Positions 9,602 through 18,262 are shown, counted from the stretch's first letter. The stretch: DNA of 64,000 nucleotides from Candidatus Celerinatantimonas neptuna (GCA_911810475.1 OU461276.1:1600001-1664000); one strand, 5' to 3'. A program made the numbers and translations. Notes: generated by a model from the letters alone, not told the origin.

Positions 9602-10456
9602 ATGACCTTAAAACGATTTTCTGCGTTCCTGATGATTGGTATGACCGTGTTGCTATTGTCTCTGGATGTGAGTGCCAAAAAGTTTGGCTCAAGTAAATCC
9701 TGGGGAAAAAGTTATCGGAGTGCACCGCAACAACAACTGACCCAGCGTCAGGCTCCAAAATCTGGATTGGCAGCTAACACGGCGAAACGTCCCGGTCTCA
9801 TGGGGGGCTTACTCGGTGGACTGCTTGCCGGTGGATTGTTCGCATGGTTATTGGGAAGTGGTGCTTTTAACGGGGTCCAGTTCATGGATGTTCTGATTCT
9901 GGCTGTGATCGCTTTTATTGGATTTCGGTTATTGCGAGGTTTGATGCAAGCTAAAGCGGTTAACCGAGAGGCGACGGCTTCATATTCTCAGCCGTCATGG
10001 CAGTCATCAGAATCAAATCATCAGCAGTTTGGATCAAGTCATCCAGGTTCATCTTGTGATGTGCCGTTCGATTTACCGGCAGGTTTTGATGTAACTGGTT
10101 TTCTAGAGGGTGCCCGGGGCCATTACAACATTATTCAAGCGGCCTGGAATCAAAATGATCTGAATACGATTCAGGAATATCTGGCCCCAGAACTGTACCA
10201 GCAACTGGTGGATGAGCGAGCCAAACTAGGGAATCAGTTGCTTCATAATCATGTTTTATATGTCGATGCCAGCTTAGTTCGGGCTGAACAATCTTCATCG
10301 TATCAGCATGTGAGTGTTCATTTTGTTGGTAAATATCGAGATACCGATAGTCAGGAAAGAGCAATTGATGAAATTTGGCATCTACGTCGGGAGACCGGTT
10401 TATCGTCATCAGATTGGCTAATCGAAGGCATTGAAGAAAAGGCAGAAGATGAATAA
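9602..10456 (+). CDS. Tim44-like domain membrane protein
   Basis: A 284-aa protein. It has an N-terminal signal or anchor (residues 8-25), a Ser/Lys/Gln-rich linker, a glycine-rich hydrophobic hairpin (GLMGGLLGGLLAGGLFAWLL, about 67-86) and a second membrane segment (about 97-112). A soluble Tim44-like domain fills the C-terminal half (GFLEGARGHYNIIQAAWNQ onward to IDEIWHLRR). Such proteins are widespread in proteobacteria with no firm function; a structural or import-related role is only by analogy to mitochondrial Tim44. It is followed by a strong terminator, so it is likely a single-gene unit. Confidence 0.82.
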   Translation: MTLKRFSAFLMIGMTVLLLSLDVSAKKFGSSKSWGKSYRSAPQQQLTQRQAPKSGLAANTAKRPGLMGGLLGGLLAGGLFAWLLGSGAFNGVQFMDVLILAVIAFIGFRLLRGLMQAKAVNREATASYSQPSWQSSESNHQQFGSSHPGSSCDVPFDLPAGFDVTGFLEGARGHYNIIQAAWNQNDLNTIQEYLAPELYQQLVDERAKLGNQLLHNHVLYVDASLVRAEQSSSYQHVSVHFVGKYRDTDSQERAIDEIWHLRRETGLSSSDWLIEGIEEKAEDE

Positions 10457-10507
10457 AGGTGATGATAGTTTCAGTTTTAAACAGTGGTGATGTGTAGCGA
10501 AGCACGT

Positions 10508-10540
10508 TTCAGGCGGTCCTTGTACCGCCTGCTTTTTTTG
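10508..10540 (+). terminator. Terminator after the Tim44-like gene
   Basis: Stem AGGCGGT / ACCGCCT (10511-10517, 10524-10530), then GC and a seven-T run. Confidence 0.9.
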
Positions 10541-10663
10541 TGCAATATTCCAACATATTTCCCCGATCTTTAATATCGTGTGTGAAATGGGCGTATATTC
10601 TTTTGACGTTCGTCGAAGACTTCGGGATCGCACCATGATGTTCCTTACGATGAGGATTAAAGC

Positions 10664-11083
10664 ATGTGGTATCAAAAAGAAATTCTTATATCGGCTAAAT
10701 CTCGTGGATTTCATCTCATTACGGATGAGGTACTGGAAAGCATTCCTGAACTGGTGAATGTCCAAATCGGATTGCTTCATGTGTTTATACAACATACTTC
10801 AGCCGCTCTAACGATTAATGAAAATGCGGATCCGACGGTTCGTGAGGATTTTGAACAAGTATTTAATCGGTTAGTTCCTGAAGGCGAACCATATTATCAG
10901 CATATTTATGAAGGTGATGATGATTTGCCAAGTCACATTAAGAGTAGTTTATTGGGGCCAGGTTGTATGATCCCTGTTGCTCATGGCCAATTAACATTGG
11001 GGGTATGGCAGGGCATCTATTTATGCGAATTTCGCGATGCTGGTGGAGCCAGGCGACTTACTGTGACATTAAACGGGGAATAG
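10664..11083 (+). CDS. yjbQ: YjbQ family protein (UPF0047)
   Basis: A 139-aa protein covering the whole UPF0047 family: HTSAALTINENADPTVREDF (about 44-63), the YEGDDDLPSHIKSSLLG segment, and the end GVWQGIYLCEFRDAGGARRL. Conserved His and Asp residues form a metal-like site. Some homologues show weak thiamine-phosphate synthase activity; the true role is unsettled. AGGA seven bases before ATG 10664 supports the start. Confidence 0.88.
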   Translation: MWYQKEILISAKSRGFHLITDEVLESIPELVNVQIGLLHVFIQHTSAALTINENADPTVREDFEQVFNRLVPEGEPYYQHIYEGDDDLPSHIKSSLLGPGCMIPVAHGQLTLGVWQGIYLCEFRDAGGARRLTVTLNGE

Positions 11084-11114
11084 TTCGTTACGCCTTTTAG
11101 CCAGGGTAAAGGCT

Positions 11115-11141
11115 GGTGATCGATTGAAATAATTGATCACC
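11115..11141. terminator. Hairpin between convergent yjbQ and SDR genes
   Basis: An 11-bp stem (GGTGATCGATT / AATTGATCACC) lies between two convergent genes. There is no long T run on either side, so its action as a terminator is uncertain. Confidence 0.4.
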
Positions 11142-11161
11142 TAAAATCAAGTGCAAAGTGC

Positions 11162-11884
11162 TCAAGGTGTTATCTCCTTGCCGTCCCAGGCGAAACATTT
11201 TCCACTTTGTTCCGGAGTCAGGTTATTTATGACGTTGAGAAGGCTCAAGGCTGAATGTTCCGGGGAGAATAACTTGCTTTTATCGACATATCGTTGAAAT
11301 GGTTTTGATAGCGGGCTATCTACCGTTCCGGGATGCAGGCTGACAACGATGGCTTTTTTATTTAATCTGTGAATCTCAATGGCTGCACTTTTGATGATCA
11401 TATTTAAAGCGGCTTTAGAAGCCCGATATGAATACCATCCGCCAAGCTGATTATCCGAGATGCTTCCAACACGAGCCGAAAGCGCTGCAAAAACCGAACG
11501 GTTCTGTTGATTCATCTGAGGAAGAAAGTATTTGGCTAACAAAGCCGGTAATAAGGTATTGGCCGTAATGACCTGGCTGAATTTTTCAGCAGAGAGTTCC
11601 TGTAACGATTTTTCTGGCATCAGGTTCTTCGCGTGTAATATTCCGGTTACAACAAACACCAAGTCAACAGGCCTTTTGCGAGCTGCAATTTTGGCAGATT
11701 CGTTCAGGCTGTTTTCGTCAGAATAGTTGATTGGATGTGATATAACATGTTCCGAAGGTGTTTCAATTGCTTTTTGAGAAAAGGCGTGTAATTCAGCCGA
11801 TGGGTAGCGTATTGCCAACTGTTTGGTCAGTGCTGTGCCGATTGCTCCGGAGCTTCCTATCACGACTATATTGTTGTACATCAT
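11162..11884 (-). CDS. Short-chain dehydrogenase/reductase (SDR)
   Basis: A 240-aa Rossmann-fold protein. The nucleotide loop is GSSGAIG (residues 9-15), the catalytic pair Tyr and Lys is in WYSYRASKAAL, and the serine is in FAALSARVG. The ending GKCFAWDGKEI is typical of the CsgA-like SDR subgroup found in marine bacteria. The substrate is unknown. Two ATG codons follow an AAGGGG site. It is downstream of the cio genes in the same direction, with only a 32-bp gap after the DUF2474-like ORF, so it could be read through from them. Confidence 0.83.
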   Translation of the reverse strand: MMYNNIVVIGSSGAIGTALTKQLAIRYPSAELHAFSQKAIETPSEHVISHPINYSDENSLNESAKIAARKRPVDLVFVVTGILHAKNLMPEKSLQELSAEKFSQVITANTLLPALLAKYFLPQMNQQNRSVFAALSARVGSISDNQLGGWYSYRASKAALNMIIKSAAIEIHRLNKKAIVVSLHPGTVDSPLSKPFQRYVDKSKLFSPEHSALSLLNVINNLTPEQSGKCFAWDGKEITP

Positions 11885-11916
11885 GTTCCCCTTTCAATCT
11901 CGGTGAATGGTTGTAT

Positions 11917-12021
11917 CTAGCCAATAACCAGCCGGATTAAGTAAGCGAATGCACTCAGTAGCAATACACCGCTTATCCATATCGTGATAAACCATAACCA
12001 CTGTTTAGCAAGTTTATTCAT
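11917..12021 (-). CDS. DUF2474-like small membrane protein of bd oxidase
   Basis: A 34-aa ORF whose start overlaps the stop of cioB (ATGA overlap). It reads MNKLAKQWLWFITIWISGVL and ends with a further hydrophobic stretch: one basic-amphipathic start and one transmembrane helix. Tiny single-helix proteins (CydX, CydZ, DUF2474) are encoded directly after bd-oxidase subunit II genes and join the complex. Its size, topology and position all fit that role. It is too short for ordinary gene callers. Confidence 0.75.
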   Translation of the reverse strand: MNKLAKQWLWFITIWISGVLLLSAFAYLIRLVIG

Positions 12022-13019
12022 TCATGGTACCCTTCATCATGTTTTAACCGGCCCCGGAAGACCCAGTATGCGTAAGCACTGTATCCAATAATTGTAGGCA
12101 ATAAGACGATCGTGCCAATGAGTAAGAACATGAGGCTACTATTGGGGGCTGCGGCATCGGTATAGGTCAGAGAAAATGGAATAATGTATGGGAACGTGCT
12201 GATTCCAAAACCTAATGCGGATATCAGGAATAAACCGATCCCGAACAGATAGGCTTGCAGCCCTTTGTCATCATTAAGCGCTTTGAATAGCTGCCAGGTC
12301 AGGATAGCGGCGCTAAGCGGTATAAATAAATAGATGAGCGAGTTCTGCAGATTAAACCAGCGGTTAAAAATTATATCGTGGGTTAAAGGAAGCCAGATAC
12401 TAATGATGGCAATGCATGCGATTAGCCCTAATCCCCAGCGTTTGGTGATTAGGCTATAGCGGGATGCTGTTGCCTTTGGTAATTTCATGCTGAGCCAGCA
12501 GCCACCAAGTAGAGCGTATGCACAGGTCGTTGCAAGTCCACAGAGCAGCGTAAACGGTGTCAGCCAGTCAAACCAGCCGCCTGCATATGAACGCCCCTCG
12601 ATGTTTACCCCTTGAAGTAGTGTTCCTAGCATAATGCCCTGCATGATTGTTGCGCCTAGCGATCCAGTGAAAAATGCAGCATCCCATAAAAATTTACCTC
12701 TTCTAGTTTTGAATCGGTATTCGAAGGAGACCCCTCTTAATACCAAACCAAGGAGCATGACAATGAGCGGTGCATAGAGCGCCGGCATTGCCACCGAATA
12801 GGCCAGTGGAAACACGGCGAACAGGCCTCCACCACCTAATACAAGCCAGGTTTCATTTCCATCCCATACCGGCGCAATGCTGTTGATCATCATGTCGCGT
12901 TCAGCTTCATGGGTAGCGTAGGGAAATAAGATACCGATCCCTAAATCAAAACCATCAAGAATGACATAGATGAGCACGGCAAGGCCGATGATGCCATACC
13001 AAATCAATGCGATATCCAT
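12018..13019 (-). CDS. cioB: Cyanide-insensitive bd-type quinol oxidase subunit II
   Basis: A 333-aa protein with about eight membrane segments. It opens with the CydB/CioB signature YVILDGFDLGIGILFP and has the PVWDGNETWLVLGGG motif near residues 51-65. Subunit II supports the haem-bearing subunit in quinol:O2 oxidoreductase of the inner membrane. The gene follows cioA by 15 bases and overlaps the small ORF after it, so the three form one operon. The CioB label, rather than CydB, follows from subunit I lacking the long Q-loop. Confidence 0.92.
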   Translation of the reverse strand: MDIALIWYGIIGLAVLIYVILDGFDLGIGILFPYATHEAERDMMINSIAPVWDGNETWLVLGGGGLFAVFPLAYSVAMPALYAPLIVMLLGLVLRGVSFEYRFKTRRGKFLWDAAFFTGSLGATIMQGIMLGTLLQGVNIEGRSYAGGWFDWLTPFTLLCGLATTCAYALLGGCWLSMKLPKATASRYSLITKRWGLGLIACIAIISIWLPLTHDIIFNRWFNLQNSLIYLFIPLSAAILTWQLFKALNDDKGLQAYLFGIGLFLISALGFGISTFPYIIPFSLTYTDAAAPNSSLMFLLIGTIVLLPTIIGYSAYAYWVFRGRLKHDEGYHE

Positions 13020-13034
13020 CTTGCTTCTACTCCT

Positions 13035-14423
13035 TTAATTTAGTCTGTTTGGATGAGCAATGGGGGGAACTTCAGACCCGTTTGGTAGCTGATCATTTGG
13101 TGACAGCTCGTAGCGGGACGGGGATTTGCGCATGAGCCTGAGGAGATAGAAAAAACCGGCTCCGAATACGCATAGATAAACAATGACGAAGGCGATAAGA
13201 GAGGCACTGACCGCAGCTGCATCAATTGGAGATGCTGAATCTGCGGTTCTCAACAAGCCATAAACTGTGTAAGGTTGTCTGCCGACTTCAGTGGTGATCC
13301 ATCCGGCTAATACAGCGATAAATCCAGAAGGTCCGAAGGCAATACATATCCGATGAAATAATGGTGTTTCATATAGTCGGCCTTTTTTCCGGAGCCATAG
13401 ACTGGTTAATCCAATTGCCAGCATACCTAAACCAAGTCCAACCATGATCCTAAAGCTCCAGAATACGATTGAAACCGGAGGGTGCTCTTTTTTAGGAAAG
13501 GCATCCAGTCCTTTCACCGTCCCATTGATGTCATGCGTTAAGATAAGGCTGCCGAGTTTGGGAATCGCCAGTTGGTATTTTATCTGTTGTGCTTGTTCAT
13601 CTGGGATCCCGAATAAAATAAGCGGTGCCCCCTGATGAGATTCAAAATGGCCTTCCATCGCCGCTACTTTAGCCGGTTGATGTTCGAGCGTATTTAAGCC
13701 GTGCACATCACCTGCGACAATTTGAATGGGGGTCACAATGGCGGCCATCCACATTGCCATTGAAAACATGGTTTTTGCCAGTGGATTGTGAGGTGATTTG
13801 ATGAGGTGATATGCGCCTACCGCTGCGACCACGAATGCGGTTGTGAGATATGCGGCCAATAGCATGTGGACTAATCGATACAGGAATGAAGGATTGAAAA
13901 CGATCTCGAGCCAGTTTCGAGGTACGAATTGTCCAGCTTCATTGATTGCATATCCGGCCGGGGTTTGCATCCAGCTATTGACTGAAAGTATCCAAAAAGC
14001 TGAGAGGAATGTTCCAAAAGCAACAATGCAGGTTGATGCAAAGTGAAGTCGTTTCCCCACCTTGTTCATGCCGAATAACATAACGCCTAGAAAACCGGCT
14101 TCAAGGAAGAAAGCTGTAAATACTTCATATCCCATGAGAGGGCCTAAAATAGGACCTGTTTTGTCTGAAAATACGCTCCAGTTGGTACCGAACTGATAAC
14201 TTAAAACAATTCCACTTACGACGCCCATGCCAAAACTAATCGCAAATATTTTTAGCCAGTATTTGTATAGATGGATATATTTCTCTTGGTTGGTTTTTAG
14301 CCATAGTCCCTCAAGTACAGCAAGGTATGAGGCAAGTCCAATGGTGAATGCCGGGAAAATAATATGAAAAGAGACCGTGAAGGCAAACTGGAAACGCGCT
14401 AAGTCGACTGCAAATGTGTCCAT
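13035..14423 (-). CDS. cioA: Cyanide-insensitive bd-type quinol oxidase subunit I
   Basis: A 462-aa haem-bearing subunit. The N-terminal haem ligand His20 lies in SFHIIFPAF. GYEVFTAFFLEAGFLGVMLFG carries the conserved Glu residues of helix III, and the ending contains GWITTEVGRQPYTVYGLLRT. It is shorter than E. coli CydA (about 520 aa) because the quinol loop is reduced, which is the CioA/short-Q-loop form linked with cyanide-resistant respiration. It catalyses quinol oxidation with reduction of O2 to water without pumping protons. Confidence 0.93.
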   Translation of the reverse strand: MDTFAVDLARFQFAFTVSFHIIFPAFTIGLASYLAVLEGLWLKTNQEKYIHLYKYWLKIFAISFGMGVVSGIVLSYQFGTNWSVFSDKTGPILGPLMGYEVFTAFFLEAGFLGVMLFGMNKVGKRLHFASTCIVAFGTFLSAFWILSVNSWMQTPAGYAINEAGQFVPRNWLEIVFNPSFLYRLVHMLLAAYLTTAFVVAAVGAYHLIKSPHNPLAKTMFSMAMWMAAIVTPIQIVAGDVHGLNTLEHQPAKVAAMEGHFESHQGAPLILFGIPDEQAQQIKYQLAIPKLGSLILTHDINGTVKGLDAFPKKEHPPVSIVFWSFRIMVGLGLGMLAIGLTSLWLRKKGRLYETPLFHRICIAFGPSGFIAVLAGWITTEVGRQPYTVYGLLRTADSASPIDAAAVSASLIAFVIVYLCVFGAGFFYLLRLMRKSPSRYELSPNDQLPNGSEVPPIAHPNRLN

Positions 14424-14731
14424 GCTGTATCCCGTCAGATGATTTAGAGATAGATACGTTGCGGATGGACAAAACGATCACTTTTTGCGGAAAATTTTTA
14501 ATTAATACCTATTAGAAACCGTTTCCTTATCCAGGTTGAGGTGAATTCTCTTGCGCGTTTTCTGACGTTGGAGTTTTCACGATATGAGCTATTTATACAA
14601 AGTACACGACTTTGACTATGCTGAATAAGGTTGTGTGCCTTTATTGAATTCATTTCAATCCTATAAAGGATAAATTAAAAAAATCATCAGGTTAATTTGA
14701 TGGCATTAAATTTTCGTTAAAAGGTTCATTT
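14424..14731. other. Divergent promoter region cioA / ECF sigma
   Basis: This 308-bp AT-rich intergenic region lies between divergent transcription units. It must hold both promoters, but I could not fix convincing -35/-10 pairs. An AAAAGG site lies seven bases before ATG 14732. Confidence 0.5.
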
Positions 14732-15298
14732 ATGCATACTGAACTTTGTCATTGGCTCGTCTTAGTTGCAAAAAAGAGAGATAAGACTGCTTTTTCTAAC
14801 CTGTTTCAGTTTTTTGCCCCCAGAATTAAACGGTTTGGTCTTAAACAATATGGGAATGATGCTTATGCGAATGATCTTGTTCAGGATACGATGACTCATG
14901 TTTGGTATAAGGCTCATCTTTACGATGAAAAAAAAGGTTCTGCAGCGACCTGGATTTATACCGTTATGCGCAATGCTTCTTTTGATTTTTTAAGAAGGCA
15001 GAAAAACAAAGAAGTGCAGAACCTGGCCGATGATATCTGGCCTGTTGAGCCGGCTGCTTCAAATGAACCTTCACATGCCTGGATTTTTAGTGATCACTTG
15101 ATGTCAAAGCAATTAGAGAAAGTTGTAGACAGTCTACCTTTGACTCAGAAAAGCGTTGTTAAAGGAGTTTATTTTCAGGAGATCTCTTTAGAGCAGTTGT
15201 CCAGGCAGCTTGGGGTTCCTCTTGGAACAATAAAATCACGATTACGCTTAGCTCTTGAGAAAATACGTTGTCAAATTGAGGAGAGCGGAAATGATTGA
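14732..15298 (+). CDS. ECF-type RNA polymerase sigma factor (RpoE/ChrR group)
   Basis: A 188-aa sigma factor. Region 2 spans about residues 20-90 (LVQDTMTHVWYKAHLYDEKKGSAATWIYTVMRNASFDFLRR) and region 4 about 128-180 (LPLTQKSVVKGVYFQEISLEQLSRQLGVPLGTIKSRLRLALEKIR). The stop overlaps the start of the ChrR-like gene, the usual sigma/anti-sigma pairing. In Rhodobacter and Vibrio-like relatives this pair responds to singlet oxygen or organic peroxides; that stimulus is inferred here from the partner's family. Confidence 0.9.
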   Translation: MHTELCHWLVLVAKKRDKTAFSNLFQFFAPRIKRFGLKQYGNDAYANDLVQDTMTHVWYKAHLYDEKKGSAATWIYTVMRNASFDFLRRQKNKEVQNLADDIWPVEPAASNEPSHAWIFSDHLMSKQLEKVVDSLPLTQKSVVKGVYFQEISLEQLSRQLGVPLGTIKSRLRLALEKIRCQIEESGND

Positions 15299-15992
15299 GC
15301 ACCATCCTCATCTTGAGATATTAAGGCAGTTTGTGGATAGGAGCTTGCCTGTTTCAATTTCTGTCATTGTTTCGGCTCATGTTGAGTTGTGTTCTCAATG
15401 TCAGAGAACCGTTGAATATTTAACGAAATTTGCTGCGCTTGAGGCATTTGAGCTCCTTGAGGATAACATATCAAATGTGGATGATATTATCATGTCTGAA
15501 TCTTCTGAGAATGGATTGCTTGAAGAAATTCAGTCAAATTTAATGAACTCTATTTCTAATGAATCGGTGGCTCAACATGCCGATAGAACAAAGGATACTT
15601 CTGAAATTGATGTGGCTGGTCAGCGGATTGTTCTGCCAAAAGTTCTAATGTCTATTGCTCTTAAAGAATGGAAAAGTTTTGGCAAAATTTCGCGGGCGCG
15701 GTTGCAACTTAATGATGGCAAAAGGCGTACTAGTTTACTTCGTATTGATAAGGGTGGTTGTATCCCTTCTCACTCCCATTGTGGTTTTGAGATAACGTTG
15801 CCTCTTCATGGTCGTTTTGATGATGAGATGGGGCATTATGGTGTTGGTGATTTTATCTGGCTAAATACGGATCATACTCACGCTCCACAAACCAGTGAAG
15901 GATGCTTGTGTTTGACTGTGTCTGATGATGCATTACGTTTCAGGCAAGGTGTCAGTCAACTGATTAATCCACTTGGTAAGCTTATTTATTAG
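15291..15992 (+). CDS. chrR: ChrR-type zinc-binding anti-sigma factor with cupin domain
   Basis: A 233-aa protein. The N-terminal anti-sigma domain has His and Cys residues placed for zinc (HPHLEILRQF near the start; SAHVELCSQCQ near residues 31-41). The C-terminal ChrR cupin (about 140-225) reads KGGCIPSHSHCGFEITLPLHG and FIWLNTDHTHAP. It would hold the sigma factor until an oxidative signal releases it. ATG 15291 overlaps the sigma stop codon (ATGATTGA) and is preceded by GAGGAG; a longer ORF from 15255 lies inside the sigma gene and is unlikely. Confidence 0.85.
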   Translation: MIEHHPHLEILRQFVDRSLPVSISVIVSAHVELCSQCQRTVEYLTKFAALEAFELLEDNISNVDDIIMSESSENGLLEEIQSNLMNSISNESVAQHADRTKDTSEIDVAGQRIVLPKVLMSIALKEWKSFGKISRARLQLNDGKRRTSLLRIDKGGCIPSHSHCGFEITLPLHGRFDDEMGHYGVGDFIWLNTDHTHAPQTSEGCLCLTVSDDALRFRQGVSQLINPLGKLIY

Positions 15993-16276
15993 GTGTAGTG
16001 CAGAGGATGTAGTTATCTTGGCTATGAATTTAAGATAAAAATCGACTGATGGGATGCCCGGAGGAAGGCGTAATAAATAATATGGATAATCCGATGAATA
16101 TGGATGATTAATGCGGGATTTTCATTTAATAGGCAAAATACTGCTAATTTTTTGCTTTTTTAGAGGTAAAAGCTAAATATGAGTTAGCATCATATGTTAT
16201 GTTCCGTGTGCTGGCTTTTTTGACTCTATGTAGAAAAAATGGTTGTTACAATAGATGAAAAAGTCATTATTTTTTA
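15993..16276 (+). other. Intergenic region with a GGA-rich stretch and two terminator-like hairpins
   Basis: No ORF is supported here. At about 16045-16120 there are six GGA triplets in about 75 bases (CCCGGAGGAAGG, ATGGATAAT, ATGGATGATT, GCGGGATT). Two hairpins followed by T runs come next: GCAAAAT / ATTTTTTGC then T6 (about 16133-16161), and GTTAGCA / TGCTGGC then T6 (about 16182-16221). One may end the chrR transcript. A small RNA with CsrA-type sites is possible but unproven. No Qrr-like core was seen, although qrr1 lies here in vibrios. Confidence 0.35.
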
Positions 16277-16359
16277 GGGGCTGTGTACCTTTGGTGATTG
16301 GATTTTTTTGAATACCAGCAAAGAGCTATAAAAAAACACTACCAAAGATACACAGCCCC
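16277..16359. repeat. 83-bp MITE-like element with 19-bp inverted ends
   Basis: The ends read GGGGCTGTGTACCTTTGGT and ACCAAAGATACACAGCCCC, with one mismatch. TA flanks both sides (16275-16276 and 16360-16361), as left by elements that duplicate a TA target. There is no coding capacity. It looks like a miniature element mobilised by a transposase elsewhere. It sits 130 bp upstream of luxO. Confidence 0.7.
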
Positions 16360-16488
16360 TAGTTATGCCGATAGGGTAGAAGATACGTTATCGTTGTAGT
16401 TGATAAATAAACAACTTATTATTCGTTCTGTTATTATCTTAAATGGATCGTTTACCACTACATGAATCGATAGATGAAGGATGTTGTG

Positions 16489-17880
16489 ATGAATAAACCG
16501 CGGGTGTTGTTGACAGAAGATTCACCATCACTGGCGGCGATGTATCGGGCTTATCTGAAGGATGAATCAATTCAGCTGAAGCAGGTTACATCAGGGCAAG
16601 AGACAATTTCGTATATTGAACAGCAATGGCCTGATGTATTACTCCTTGATTTGATGCTTCCTGATATGGATGGTATGGATATTTTGCGCCGGATCTATGA
16701 ACACGGATTGGATTGTTCTGTCGTGATTATTACAGCTCATGGTTCGGTTGATAAAGCCGTTGATGCAATGCGCTATGGTGCTTGTGATTTTCTGTCGAAA
16801 CCTTTCGATGCGAAACGTTTACGTGTCACATTGGCTAATACACTAAAAATGCGCCGGTTGAATAAGCTGGTTACTCATGAGACTGGTGACGGTAAGCGGG
16901 AAAATTATTTTGATTTTGTCGGCCATAGTCAGCCTATGCAGCATGTATATAGGGTTATTGAGAGCGCTGCAAATAGTAAAGCAACTATCTTTATTACAGG
17001 CGAAAGTGGTTCAGGGAAAGAGCTATGCGCATCAGCGGTGCATTTAGCCAGTGGCCGAAAAGACTCTCCATTTATCGCATTGAATTGTGCTGCAATACCA
17101 AAAGAATTAATGGAAAGTGAGATTTTCGGTCATATTAAAGGGGCATTCACCGGAGCTGTGAGTGATCGTAAAGGGGCTGCCAGAATGGCCAATGGTGGCA
17201 CGCTTTTTTTAGATGAAGTCTGTGAGATGGATTTGGAGCTGCAAAGTAAGCTGCTTCGTTTTATTCAAACTGGTAGTTTTCAGCCTGTCGGATGCAGTCA
17301 GACTGAAGAAGTTGATGTCCGGTTCATTTGTGCTACGAATCGTGATCCTTTAGAGGAAGTTCGACAAGGTCGCTTTCGTGAAGATTTGTATTATCGATTA
17401 CATGTCATTCCCATTACGCTTCCTCCCCTTCGGGAGAGAGGTGAAGATATCTTGCTTATCGCAAACCACCTGTTGAAACGGATCTGTATTGAGGAGAAGC
17501 GTCATTTTCGTGGATTTGATGAAAGTGCTCAGCAATTACTGCTAAATTATGATTGGCCTGGTAATGTTCGCCAGTTAGAGAACATTATTCGTAACACGGT
17601 AGTTCTTAATGATGGTGAGTTAATCAAGGCGGACATGTTTCCAGCCCCACTATCTCATGTGCAGATACATCAGGGTTCATCTGATTCAGCTGGGATTAAA
17701 CAGACATTTCAGTCTGTTGAACCTCAGGAGGAAATAGAACCTTTATGGAAGCAAGAACGTCGGGCGATTGAGCAAGCGATTGAATTTTGCCAGGGGAATA
17801 TTCCTAAGGCGGCTGGATTGTTAGAAGTCAGCCCTTCGACCCTGTATAGAAAAATACAGAATTGGGAGAATCAGGTGTGA
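16489..17880 (+). CDS. luxO: LuxO-like sigma-54-dependent quorum-sensing response regulator
   Basis: A 463-aa NtrC-type regulator. The receiver (1-120) carries Asp54 in LLLDLMLPD and Lys in FLSKPF. The AAA+ domain (about 145-370) has Walker A GESGSGKE, the sigma-54 contact loop GAFTGA, Walker B GGTLFLDE and RLHVIPITLPPLRER. A Fis-type helix-turn-helix ends the protein (IPKAAGLLEVSPSTLYRKIQNW). The phosphotransfer gene right after it is the vibrio luxO-luxU order, which supports the name over a general NtrC label. In vibrios LuxO~P activates Qrr small RNA genes with sigma-54. The start is ATG 16489 with AAGGA seven bases upstream. Confidence 0.88.
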   Translation: MNKPRVLLTEDSPSLAAMYRAYLKDESIQLKQVTSGQETISYIEQQWPDVLLLDLMLPDMDGMDILRRIYEHGLDCSVVIITAHGSVDKAVDAMRYGACDFLSKPFDAKRLRVTLANTLKMRRLNKLVTHETGDGKRENYFDFVGHSQPMQHVYRVIESAANSKATIFITGESGSGKELCASAVHLASGRKDSPFIALNCAAIPKELMESEIFGHIKGAFTGAVSDRKGAARMANGGTLFLDEVCEMDLELQSKLLRFIQTGSFQPVGCSQTEEVDVRFICATNRDPLEEVRQGRFREDLYYRLHVIPITLPPLRERGEDILLIANHLLKRICIEEKRHFRGFDESAQQLLLNYDWPGNVRQLENIIRNTVVLNDGELIKADMFPAPLSHVQIHQGSSDSAGIKQTFQSVEPQEEIEPLWKQERRAIEQAIEFCQGNIPKAAGLLEVSPSTLYRKIQNWENQV

Positions 17881-17920
17881 ATATTGCAAGAAACAAGCTA
17901 TTTTATATCTGGATGAAGTT

Positions 17921-18259
17921 ATGCACCCATTACTTTGTGAAGCAACATTACAACAGTTAGCCGATGATATCGGTAGCAGCCTACTTCCAGAGTTGTTCGC
18001 TGTGTTTATTGAAGAGAATGAACCGAAGCTTGCAAATTTGCAGGATCCTTTGGTCCATCCGACAAGTTTGGAACTTAAGAGTTTATTTCACACATTAAAG
18101 AGTAGTGCTGCAAGCTATGGTGGTTTACGACTTGCTGCACTTGCCAGTGAATTAGATACTGCCTGTAAGGATCAGCAATATGATAAAGTTGATGCTTTGC
18201 TTCCAGAATTTATGATGGTTTATACTCAGACTTTGGAAGTAATGAAACAACGTTATTAA
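17921..18259 (+). CDS. luxU: LuxU-like histidine phosphotransfer protein
   Basis: A 112-aa four-helix Hpt protein. The phosphorylated residue is His57 in LFHTLKSSAASYGG, almost exactly where vibrio LuxU has it. In vibrios it passes phosphate from hybrid sensor kinases (LuxQ, CqsS, VpsS, LuxN) to LuxO. It follows luxO by 40 bases, so co-transcription is likely. No intact sensor kinase gene lies in the window; the remains of one follow directly downstream. Confidence 0.88.
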   Translation: MHPLLCEATLQQLADDIGSSLLPELFAVFIEENEPKLANLQDPLVHPTSLELKSLFHTLKSSAASYGGLRLAALASELDTACKDQQYDKVDALLPEFMMVYTQTLEVMKQRY

Positions 18260-18262
18260 AAC

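Noticed and set aside
16100-16160. Possible sigma-54 promoter (AGGC...TGCT) for a qrr-like RNA near luxO
   Set aside because: The GG to GC spacing is 9 instead of 10 and no Qrr core sequence follows.
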